A stretch of DNA of 64,000 nt from an uncultured Opitutia bacterium (GTDB lineage Bacteria > Verrucomicrobiota > Verrucomicrobiia > Opitutales > Opitutaceae), in NCBI GenBank assembly GCA_903859715.1, contig CAIONS010000065.1, positions 1-64,000 on the forward strand. Reading direction: 5' to 3'. A program made the position numbers and the translations under genes. The notes beneath the pieces were generated by a model, which was not told where the DNA came from, made no database searches, and saw only the letters and a program-made list of their open reading frames with translations. Positions 34,425 through 41,248 of the stretch are shown one piece after another (position 1 is the stretch's first letter; each line of letters opens with the position of its first letter).

Positions 34425-35305
34425 GCGACGTCGGGAGTGTGGGCGATGGAAGGGTGCGGGCGGTAGAGCGCCCGCTGGTCGGCGGGGCGCGCGGCTTTGG
34501 CAAACCACGGCACGCGTTTCAGCCAGAGGAGGAAGGCGTGCCAGTAGATCAGGGAGATGATCTTGAGGGTGATGAGGGGGTATTTCAGCGCGTACCATGC
34601 CAGCCGCGGGCCGGTGAGCTCGCGGCGCGGGCCGGTGAGCGTGCTGGTGAGGGTGCGATCGGCGCCGATGAAGTCGTCGATCTGGATGGAAAGATTCTCC
34701 CCGGGAGCACGCAGCTTGAAGTCGAAGGCGACATCCACGTCGGCAAACGGGGAGACATAAAAATGCTTCGGCGTGCGCACCGCGAAGGCACGGGCGGCGT
34801 CGCGCGTCGCCGGCCCGAGGAAATAGGGCTTCATCTCCTTGAACGTATTGGTGACCTCGGCCAGCGCGGCGACGGGCGTGCCCGTGCTGTCGTAGCAGAA
34901 ATAAAACGAGACGGGATTGAACAGATAGCCGAGCACGCGCGGCAGCGTGACGAGCAGCACGCGGCCGCCGGTCAGGTCCACGCCGCGTTCGGCGAGGAAC
35001 GCGATGACGCGGGATTTGAGATTGAGGTAGGGCGGGACCGCTGGGCCCGCCGTCCAGCTGGTTGTTCCCGGCGGGCCCAGCGGTCCCGCCCTACCATTGA
35101 AAACGGCTTCGCCGGTGGGCAGGAAATCGCGCTCACGAAACGAATAGAGATTGGGGCGGTTGACAGAAAACAGCGCGAGCCGGCCGGAGAGCGCACCGAG
35201 TTCATCCAGATCAATCGCAAACATGAAGATCCGGTAGAGAAAACGGTGCTGTCGCGGCGAGAACCGCGCGTGCATGACATGGCACTCGTAAAGGCAGGAA
35301 TTCAT
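34421..35305 (-). CDS. DUF1365 protein with repeat-encoded insertion
   Basis: A 294-residue DUF1365 family protein. Family landmarks are LYECHVMHARFSPRQHRFLY, LGYLFNPVSFYFCYD, AEVTNTFKEM and KHFYVSPFADVDVAFDFKL. Bacterial DUF1365 proteins occur with CFA synthases and FAD oxidoreductases in clusters for unusual fatty acids; the reaction is not known. Residues 70-94, rich in Gly, Pro and Ala, are encoded by a 68-base perfect palindrome of a family that is otherwise intergenic (35027-35094); the protein resumes its normal sequence after it. The frame stays open across the insertion, so a longer but potentially functional protein is made. Confidence 0.9.
   Translation of the reverse strand: MNSCLYECHVMHARFSPRQHRFLYRIFMFAIDLDELGALSGRLALFSVNRPNLYSFRERDFLPTGEAVFNGRAGPLGPPGTTSWTAGPAVPPYLNLKSRVIAFLAERGVDLTGGRVLLVTLPRVLGYLFNPVSFYFCYDSTGTPVAALAEVTNTFKEMKPYFLGPATRDAARAFAVRTPKHFYVSPFADVDVAFDFKLRAPGENLSIQIDDFIGADRTLTSTLTGPRRELTGPRLAWYALKYPLITLKIISLIYWHAFLLWLKRVPWFAKAARPADQRALYRPHPSIAHTPDVA
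35027..35094. repeat. Palindromic element, family A, inside DUF1365
   Basis: Two perfect 26-base arms, starting GTAGGGCGGGACCGCTGGG and ending CCCAGCGGTCCCGCCCTAC, with a 16-base loop. Identical in design to 3297-3370 but better preserved, and wholly within the coding frame of the DUF1365 gene, where it codes for residues 70-94. Confidence 0.92.
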
Positions 35306-35392
35306 GCGGCAGGTGGAGGAAGGCGACAGTCCTGATACGGGCGAGTCCAGGCTTTGGACGCGGTTGCCCAGCTTGAATCCCGCGCCTCCGAT

Positions 35393-35489
35393 TTTTAACC
35401 ACGGATTTCACGGATTCGATCCGGATAAATCCCATGCCGGGGAAGATCCGGTATTCCCGTCCGTGGCATCCGTGAAATCCGTGGTTAAA
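35393..35489. repeat. Inverted word-repeat, CACGGATTT family
   Basis: TTTTAACCACGGATTTCACG at the left and CGTGAAATCCGTGGTTAAAT at the right, nearly perfect over 24 bases, with a loop containing GATCCGG/CCGGAT words. It lies between the FAD oxidoreductase and DUF1365 genes on the same strand. Confidence 0.85.
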
Positions 35490-35498
35490 TTGCCTGAT

Positions 35499-36785
35499 TC
35501 AAGCCGTCCACGGATCGCGGCCGAGGAGCTGGGTGCTGAGGTTGTAAGCGCTCAGCAGACCGTCCTCGTGAAAGCCGTAGCGCTGCCAGGCGCCGGCGAA
35601 GAAGGTCTGGGTGGTGCGCTGGGCGGCCAGGTTGAGACCCGGCAGTTCGTCCTGGGCACGCACGGCCCCGAGGCTGAACAGCGGATGCTCATAGTGGATG
35701 CGACGGAGCACCTTTTCCGGATCGACGGCTTCGGGGCGGTTGATGCTGACGAAATAGTTCTCGCGGTTCGAAACGCCCTGCAGCGAATTCATCCAGTAGT
35801 GCGTAGCCGTCGAGATGCGGCCGTCGGGTCCGCGGTTGATCTCATAATTCCAGCTCGACCACGCCAGGGGCGTGCGCGGCATCACCCGGGTGTCGGTATG
35901 CAGGGTAGCGACGTTGGCCTGGTATTTGAATTCACCGAGCAGCCGGCCCTCGTCGGCGGTGGGGCTGTCGATCAGCCGCAGGGCCTGGTCGCCGTGGCAG
36001 GCGAGGATGACATGATCGAAGTGCTGGGCCGTGCCGGTGGAGGTCATCACGGTCACGCCGCGCGGCGAGCGGACGACATGGGTCGCGGCCTGGCCGAGCC
36101 GGATGCGATCGCGCCATGGGGCGGAAATTTTTCCGACATAGGTTTTGGCGCCACCGTCCACCGTCCACCACTGATGCTGGGTGTTGAGCCCGAGGAAGCC
36201 GTGGTTGTGGAAGAAACGCAGCAGGGAGGTCGCGGGGAATTCCAGCATCCGCTCCGGCGGCGTGCTCCAGACGGCGGAGCTCATGGGCACGAGATAAAGG
36301 TGGAAGAAATCCTTGCCGTAGCCGCGCCGTTTCACGTAGTCGCCGAGCGTTTCATCCCGGGCGGCGGGATCGGCGAGGGCGGCGACCGCCTCGGAGTTGA
36401 AGCGGTTGATCGCGGCTAGCATCCGGTAAAACCGCGGCCGGAAAAGATTGCGGCGTTGCGCGAAGAGGTGGTTGAGCGAGGAGCCGGCGAACTCCAGGCC
36501 GCTGTCGGCGTGGCGCACGCTGAACGACATCAGGGTCGGCTTGGTCGGAACCGCCAGGTCGCGGAACAGCCGGGTGAGCAGCGGATAGGTGGCGTGGTTG
36601 AACACCATGAACGCGGTGTCGATCGGCACGGCGCGGCCGGTGCCGGGCTCGGGGGTCGTGACGGTGTGCGTATGACCGCCTGCGTAGTCATTTTGCTCGA
36701 ACAGCGTGAGGTCGAAATGCCGGTGGAGGAAATGGGCGCAGCCGAGGCCGGCGATGCCGGTGCCGATGATCGCAAGTTTGGCCAT
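35499..36785 (-). CDS. FAD-dependent amine-oxidase-like oxidoreductase
   Basis: A 428-residue flavoprotein of the NAD(P)/FAD amine-oxidase fold. The dinucleotide motif is LAIIGTGIAGLGCAHFL at residues 4-20, followed by FEQNDYAGGHTHTV; a GAK-type segment WTVDGGAKTYV and the C-terminal FAD-binding FFAGAWQRYGFHEDGLLSA are present. Homologues sit beside DUF1365 and CFA synthase genes in many bacteria and are predicted to oxidise or desaturate modified acyl chains. It is 39 bases downstream of the desaturase gene. Confidence 0.9.
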   Translation of the reverse strand: MAKLAIIGTGIAGLGCAHFLHRHFDLTLFEQNDYAGGHTHTVTTPEPGTGRAVPIDTAFMVFNHATYPLLTRLFRDLAVPTKPTLMSFSVRHADSGLEFAGSSLNHLFAQRRNLFRPRFYRMLAAINRFNSEAVAALADPAARDETLGDYVKRRGYGKDFFHLYLVPMSSAVWSTPPERMLEFPATSLLRFFHNHGFLGLNTQHQWWTVDGGAKTYVGKISAPWRDRIRLGQAATHVVRSPRGVTVMTSTGTAQHFDHVILACHGDQALRLIDSPTADEGRLLGEFKYQANVATLHTDTRVMPRTPLAWSSWNYEINRGPDGRISTATHYWMNSLQGVSNRENYFVSINRPEAVDPEKVLRRIHYEHPLFSLGAVRAQDELPGLNLAAQRTTQTFFAGAWQRYGFHEDGLLSAYNLSTQLLGRDPWTA

Positions 36786-36824
36786 GGTTGGTGTCCTGAC
36801 TACGCGCGGGGAGCGCGGCCGGAT

Positions 36825-38003
36825 TCAACCGTGGGGCGGGGACGGATCGGCCGGCCGGGCCAGTTCGCCGACCTGCTGGCGGATGGCCGGGCCGGTGGCG
36901 CGGCGGGGCGCGATGACATGGGCGGTGTTGACGGTGGCCATGGCCAGGGCGGCGGCGGCGGGCACGACCTTCTTGAAAGAGGAAAATTCGGGATGAAGGA
37001 GCGCGGCGCGCTCGGCGGCGGCGATCGAGCCCGCGAGGTCGGCGCGGGCGGCCTCCTCCATGATGGAAGCCGGCACGGGTTTCAGGTCGCGGATGAAGCC
37101 GGTGGCGGCGAGCAGCTTGAGCCCGTAATAGGTCGGGTCGATTTCCCACCAGTAGAAACCCTGGCGCGTGGCGCTCATGTAGCGGTGGTGGTTGTTGTGC
37201 CAGCCCTCGCCGAGGGTGATGAAGGTGAGGATCCAGCTGTTGCGCGAGTCATCGGCGGTTTGAAATCGGCGACGGCCCATCAGGTGCGCGAGGGAGTTGA
37301 TGCAGGACGTGCCGTGGAACAGGGCGGTGGTGCTGACAAAGAAGCCCCATCCCAGCATCTGCCAGCGCGTGGTGTGGAGGCCGGGGGCATAAAGTTCGAG
37401 GAGCCAGCCGAGGCCCCAGAGGCCGGTGGCAAAGAGGATGGGGACGACGGTGTCGAAGCGGTTCAGCCAGACGAGCTCGGGATAGGCCGCGAGATCGCGG
37501 ATCTTCGAGTAGTCGGTCGGGAAATTGCGCCGGCTCGTGATCCAGCCGATGTGCGACCACCAGAAACCATGCACGTGCGGGGAGTGGGCGTCCTCCGGGT
37601 CGTCGGAATGCTGATGATGATGGCGGTGGTGATAAGCCCACCACAGCGCGCCGCGCTGCACGGCGGTTGCGCCCCAGAGCGCGAGCAGAAACTGGCCGAC
37701 GCGGGACGTGCGGTAGGTCTTATGGGAAAAATAGCGGTGATAGATGCCGGTGACGGCGAACATCCGGAGAAAATAAAGCGCCACCGCGGCCCCGACGGCG
37801 AACGGGCTCCAGCCTGCCCACAGGACCATGAGGCAGCCGGCATGCAGGATGATGAATGGAATGCAGCGAACCCAGTCGACCCGGTCGGGTTCAGCGCGCA
37901 TTTTTTCCGCGCCACCCGGCGCATGGTCGGAGTCAAACCATTGCACGAAAGCCGCGAGGATCCGGTGAAGCGGTGAGAGGCAGGAAGGGAGGGAGACCGT
38001 CAT
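36825..38003 (-). CDS. Delta-9-type acyl desaturase
   Basis: A 392-residue membrane fatty-acyl desaturase of the stearoyl-CoA/acyl-CoA delta-9 type. All three histidine boxes that bind the di-iron centre are present: HRYFSH (about 89-94), HHRHHHQH (125-132) and HNNHH (269-273). Four transmembrane segments surround them. It would introduce a cis double bond into acyl chains, the substrate needed by the two CFA-family enzymes downstream. An upstream extension of the frame translates a repeat, so I start at the ATG at 38003 (MTVSLPSCLSPLHRIL). First gene of the lipid run. Confidence 0.92.
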   Translation of the reverse strand: MTVSLPSCLSPLHRILAAFVQWFDSDHAPGGAEKMRAEPDRVDWVRCIPFIILHAGCLMVLWAGWSPFAVGAAVALYFLRMFAVTGIYHRYFSHKTYRTSRVGQFLLALWGATAVQRGALWWAYHHRHHHQHSDDPEDAHSPHVHGFWWSHIGWITSRRNFPTDYSKIRDLAAYPELVWLNRFDTVVPILFATGLWGLGWLLELYAPGLHTTRWQMLGWGFFVSTTALFHGTSCINSLAHLMGRRRFQTADDSRNSWILTFITLGEGWHNNHHRYMSATRQGFYWWEIDPTYYGLKLLAATGFIRDLKPVPASIMEEAARADLAGSIAAAERAALLHPEFSSFKKVVPAAAALAMATVNTAHVIAPRRATGPAIRQQVGELARPADPSPPHG

Positions 38004-38066
38004 GGAGCTGGGCGGGATGCCGTGGAGAGTGCCGCTGTTACGGGCAGGAACGGTAGGCCGGATGCG

Positions 38067-38219
38067 GGCAATTTCGGATTTGGGATACCGGAAACCGGAA
38101 AGCCGGGTTAGAACGATGGCGTGGTCCACGAGTGAACGAGGATGAAAGCCGCTTGAACGGTTCTGCCTTGGTTGGTGCCAGGCTAGGCCAATCCAGTATT
38201 CGAGATCCGAAATTTAGCC
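38067..38219. repeat. Inverted element, AATTTCGGATTT family, carrying a stop codon
   Basis: GGCAATTTCGGATTTGGGAT (38067) pairs with TCGAGATCCGAAATTTAGCC (ending 38219), imperfectly. The TAA stop of the MFS gene (38214-38216, minus strand) lies in the right arm. It separates the MFS gene from the desaturase. Confidence 0.65.
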
Positions 38220-39491
38220 GGCCGTTCTGGGCGTGCTGCGGTGGAATATGGCGGCCGCTGTGAGGCAGATCGTGCCGCAGACGGCGATGGCCACGGGTGC
38301 GCCAAAGGCCGAGGCGGCGGCGCCGGTCAGCAGGCTGCCCACGGGAAACATGCTCTGGCCCGTGGTGAAGAGGCTCATGATGCGCCCGCGTTTGTCGTGG
38401 TCCACGCTGGCCTGCAGGAGCGTGTTGCTCGAGGCCATGACCAGGACGCCGCCGGCGCCCGCCGCGGCGAAACACGGCAGGCCGGAGAGAAAGGACGTGG
38501 TGAACGCCATGCCCACCAAGCCGGTGCCGCCGATGACCGCGCCCAGCGCGACGATCCGTTCGAGGCCGGCGGGCGAGGAGCGGAGCGTCAGCGACAGGCC
38601 CGCGAGCAGGGCGCCGATGCCGGTGGCAGAGAGGAGAAAGCCGAACATGCGCGCATCACCGTGATAGATTTTCCCGGTGAAGACCGGCGCAAGGATGCTG
38701 TGGGCGAAACCCACGAGCCCGATGACCGGGACCATGAGCAGGACCCGCCGGATGGTGGGGTGGTGCAGGGCGTAGCGTACGCCCTCGCGCAGATCGGCGA
38801 GGGGATGGGCTTGGCTGGCGCGCGTGGTGCGGGCCGGAATCCTGACCCCGGCGAGGGCAAGGAGGACGGCCAGATACGTCACGGCATCGACGGCGAAACA
38901 GACGCCGGGGCTGGTCGCGGCGATGATCAGCCCGGCGACGGCGGGGCCGATCAGGCGCGCGATATTGAAAATGATCGAATTGAGGACGATGACGTTTTCC
39001 AGCAGCGCGGGGTCGCCGGCGAGCGGGTAGGTGAGGGCCTGCCGGGCGGGCCAGTCGAGGGCATTGATCACACCCTGGACCAGGCAAAGGGCGATGAGCA
39101 GCGGCACGGTCATGTGGCCGGTGAGCGCGAGCACGGCCAGGGACGCGGATTGCAGCATCGAGAGAATCTGGGTGAAGCGCACGACGCGGAGCGAATCGAG
39201 GCGGTCAACCCACACGCCGGCAAACGGCGCGAGGATGAGCACGGGAATCTGGTTCGCAAAGCCCACGAGCCCGACATGCCACGGATCACCCGACAGCTGA
39301 TAGACCAGCCACAGGGCGGCCGTGGTCGTCATCCAATTGCCCATCAACGACACGCACTGGCCGATGAAATACCGCCGGTAGTTGGGCGAGGAGAGGGCGC
39401 GCAGGAAACGGGGTGGAGTCACAAGGTTGGGGCTCCAGCGCAAAATAAAGTGGCGCCGGGTGCAAGGGTGCGTCTTCGGCCTGCCTTCCAT
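38214..39491 (-). CDS. MFS transporter (EntS/TetV-like)
   Basis: A 425-residue major-facilitator protein of the MFS_3 type (EntS/macrolide-efflux-like). About ten to twelve hydrophobic segments; the motif-A equivalent between segments 2 and 3 is GVWVDRLDSLRVVRFTQ. N-terminal FLRALSSPNYRRYFIGQCVS is typical for the class. Residues 1-23 are hydrophilic and may not be translated; a GTG at 39422 gives the start usual for the family. Substrate unknown. It precedes the desaturase on the same strand but is separated by a 210-base element-bearing gap. Confidence 0.88.
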   Translation of the reverse strand: MEGRPKTHPCTRRHFILRWSPNLVTPPRFLRALSSPNYRRYFIGQCVSLMGNWMTTTAALWLVYQLSGDPWHVGLVGFANQIPVLILAPFAGVWVDRLDSLRVVRFTQILSMLQSASLAVLALTGHMTVPLLIALCLVQGVINALDWPARQALTYPLAGDPALLENVIVLNSIIFNIARLIGPAVAGLIIAATSPGVCFAVDAVTYLAVLLALAGVRIPARTTRASQAHPLADLREGVRYALHHPTIRRVLLMVPVIGLVGFAHSILAPVFTGKIYHGDARMFGFLLSATGIGALLAGLSLTLRSSPAGLERIVALGAVIGGTGLVGMAFTTSFLSGLPCFAAAGAGGVLVMASSNTLLQASVDHDKRGRIMSLFTTGQSMFPVGSLLTGAAASAFGAPVAIAVCGTICLTAAAIFHRSTPRTAG

Positions 39492-39517
39492 GCGGGACCG
39501 GAATCAGCCGCCGGCCG

Positions 39518-39589
39518 GTGGCAGCCGACGTAAGGAGGCTGGTTCGCTTGGCAGTGCGCCCTAACCAGCCTCCTCACGTCGGCTGCTAC
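39518..39589. repeat. Palindromic element, family B (GTAGCAGCCGACG)
   Basis: GTGGCAGCCGACGTAAGGAG at 39518 pairs with CTCCTCACGTCGGCTGCTAC ending 39589; the arms differ at two positions. The same family forms the core of the nested element at 25657 and the half-copy at 30026. Confidence 0.85.
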
Positions 39590-39624
39590 GCTTACATCAG
39601 TGCAACCAACTGCCCGGCAAACGA

Positions 39625-39708
39625 CTAGGCATCGCCCCGGCCCGAGGAATCGGGTTCGGTTGCCACGAGGGCGGTGAGGAGTGCGATGACTATGACGGGA
39701 GCGAGCAT
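39625..39708 (-). CDS. Candidate 27-residue membrane microprotein
   Basis: A short frame MLAPVIVIALLTALVATEPD plus seven polar residues: one hydrophobic segment followed by an acidic tail. It has no clear ribosome-binding site and no recognised family. It lies downstream of a structured stretch (39771-39870). Size and shape resemble accessory subunits such as KdpF or CydX in general terms only, and it may be the leftover of a deleted operon. Confidence 0.2.
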   Translation of the reverse strand: MLAPVIVIALLTALVATEPDSSGRGDA

Positions 39709-39770
39709 GGGCTGGGTTTAAGCGGGAAAAGAATCAGCCAAGCACAATAGCCTGGTTCAGGTAAATAGAA

Positions 39771-39788
39771 ATACGCGCCGGCGCGTAT
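39771..39788. promoter_or_regulatory. Perfect 18-base palindrome ATACGCGCCGGCGCGTAT
   Basis: A perfectly self-complementary 18-mer in the 382-base gap after the chimeric gene. It is not a word-repeat element. It could be an operator or the core of a terminator hairpin; a nearby CCTGGTTCAGG adds a second small palindrome. Not assignable to a regulator. Confidence 0.35.
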
Positions 39789-39873
39789 AATCGTTGCGCG
39801 GTTCCCACATAAGCCGGGCTGGCGACGTAACGATGCAGTGTGTCCCCGAAACTGTGAGGCGGTTCCGGGAAGT

Positions 39874-40347
39874 TTACTCCGCGGCCATCCAGGCCACGAT
39901 GCCGGTCGCCAGCATGATCGCCACCGCCAGCAGGGCAAAAGCATGGGCGAAACCGAGCACGCCGAGCTTGAGGGCGGTCTTCATGCGACCCTGGCCGTAG
40001 ATCACCCGGAAGGAACGGAAGAGATACCACAGCGCCCAACGGCCGAGCTCGACCAGATCGGGCGCGGCGCCGCCAATCACATGGGTCGTACCCCAGCTGG
40101 AATAGACCGGCAGCGGGATGGCGAGTTGTTCGATGCGGACATTGGGGTGGAGTTCTTCATAGTCGTGGATGAGCACGTCGAACGCCTGGCGGGTGGTGCC
40201 TTCCAGCTGCCAGTGGGCGAAGCGCAGGGTGATTTGGCCCGTATGGTTTTCGCGCAGGGCGCGCCGGGCCAGCCGCCAGCCCGCCAGCAGAAAGACGGCG
40301 GCCAGCAGGATCCATCCGAGGCGTCGAAACCAGCGTGCGCGGATCAT
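39874..40347 (-). pseudogene. Chimera: solute-binding protein N-terminus joined to DUF3667-like C-terminus
   Basis: A 157-residue frame in two unlike parts. Residues 1-102: an N-terminal anchor (WFRRLGWILLAAVFLLAGW) and the start of a family 1 extracellular solute-binding protein for sugars (TLRFAHWQLEGTTRQAFDVL, YEELHPNVRIEQLAIP, IGGAAPDLVELG), which normally continues for another 300-400 residues. Residues 103-157: a membrane C-terminus (ALWYLFRSFRVIYGQGRMKT, then a hydrophobic segment) that resembles the end of DUF3667-type membrane proteins. The start overlaps the TPR gene stop (ATGA), as expected for an intact operon. A deletion joining two genes near base 40040 best explains it; the DUF3667 label is moderately sure. 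Confidence 0.7.
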
Positions 40348-41168
40348 GGCCGGGATTTTTTCTCCAGGGTTTCGAGCCGGCGGTGAACCTCGTCGGCCTT
40401 GATGTCGCGCGGGAATTCCCCGAGGAACCGCCGGTAATAGGTGATGGCCGCGGGCGTGTTGCCCAGCTGACGGGCGGACTCGGCGGCCTGCAGCAGCAGG
40501 GCGTTGAGGTGCGGGAGGCGGGTCACCACACCGGGCTCGAGGCAGGCGGTGACGAGCGGATAGGCACGGGCATGATCACGCCGCAGCCGGATCAGGGCGC
40601 CGGCGAGCACGAGACGGGTGTCACGCACGGCCTCGGTCGCGGTCAGCCGCGGGAGCAGGGCCTCGATCTCGGCCACCCGGCGCTCCCATTCGTCGCGCGA
40701 CACGTCGTCATAGAGCAGCAGCACGGCGAGTTTCGGTGCGGCCATCTGGGCGAAGTGATTGTCCGGGTGGGCGGCCAGCAGCCCGCGATAGGCGGCCACG
40801 GCAGCCGGCCGGTCGGGCGTGGCGCCATGCAACTGCTGGATACGCGCGAGATAATACGCCGCGCCGATGCCCTCGTCGTCCTGCGCGTTTTCCGTGCGCA
40901 GGGTCTCGAGCAATTGGGCGGCCGTCGTGATATTTCCATCGGTCCGCGGCTGGACGCTGAGGAGCGAAATGGCCGTGCCGAGTCGGGCCTCGCGGCTGGC
41001 GGGATCGGCCTCCGTCGCGGCGGCAAACAGATCGCGGGCCTCGTTCGCATTCAGCAGCGAGAGTTCCTTCCAGCCGGCGCGCGGGCCGGCAGCGGCCGCC
41101 ATGCCTGCGGCCGTCAGGGCAAGCAGGCAGCAGGCGAAGGACCGAGAACCAGGGGCAAGTTCTCCCAT
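40344..41168 (-). CDS. Exported TPR-like protein of a sugar-uptake locus
   Basis: A 274-residue protein with a signal peptide (MGELAPGSRSFACCLLALTA, cleavage near AAA-GP) and a helical repeat body with TPR-like units (NANEARDLFAAATEADPASR, AAYRGLLAAHPDNHFAQMAA, AAITYYRRFLGEFPRDIKAD). The open frame continues upstream to 41765, antisense-like and without homology, so the ATG at 41168 is used. It overlaps the solute-binding-protein remnant, which suggests it once belonged to a carbohydrate ABC-transporter operon. Confidence 0.8.
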   Translation of the reverse strand: MGELAPGSRSFACCLLALTAAGMAAAAGPRAGWKELSLLNANEARDLFAAATEADPASREARLGTAISLLSVQPRTDGNITTAAQLLETLRTENAQDDEGIGAAYYLARIQQLHGATPDRPAAVAAYRGLLAAHPDNHFAQMAAPKLAVLLLYDDVSRDEWERRVAEIEALLPRLTATEAVRDTRLVLAGALIRLRRDHARAYPLVTACLEPGVVTRLPHLNALLLQAAESARQLGNTPAAITYYRRFLGEFPRDIKADEVHRRLETLEKKSRP

Positions 41169-41248
41169 ACCCCGGAAAAATAATGCGTATGACCGGCGCC
41201 GGGCGAGGGCTAATTCCCGGTGGAGCCCGCGCAGGCTGGGTTCACCTT

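Noticed and set aside
39795-39880. Cobalamin-riboswitch-like segment on the plus strand (CCCCGAAACTGTGAGGCGG resembles the core CCCCGCAACTGTAA).
   Set aside because: The other conserved boxes and their order are missing, and no gene follows on the plus strand; the stretch is antisense to the chimeric gene.
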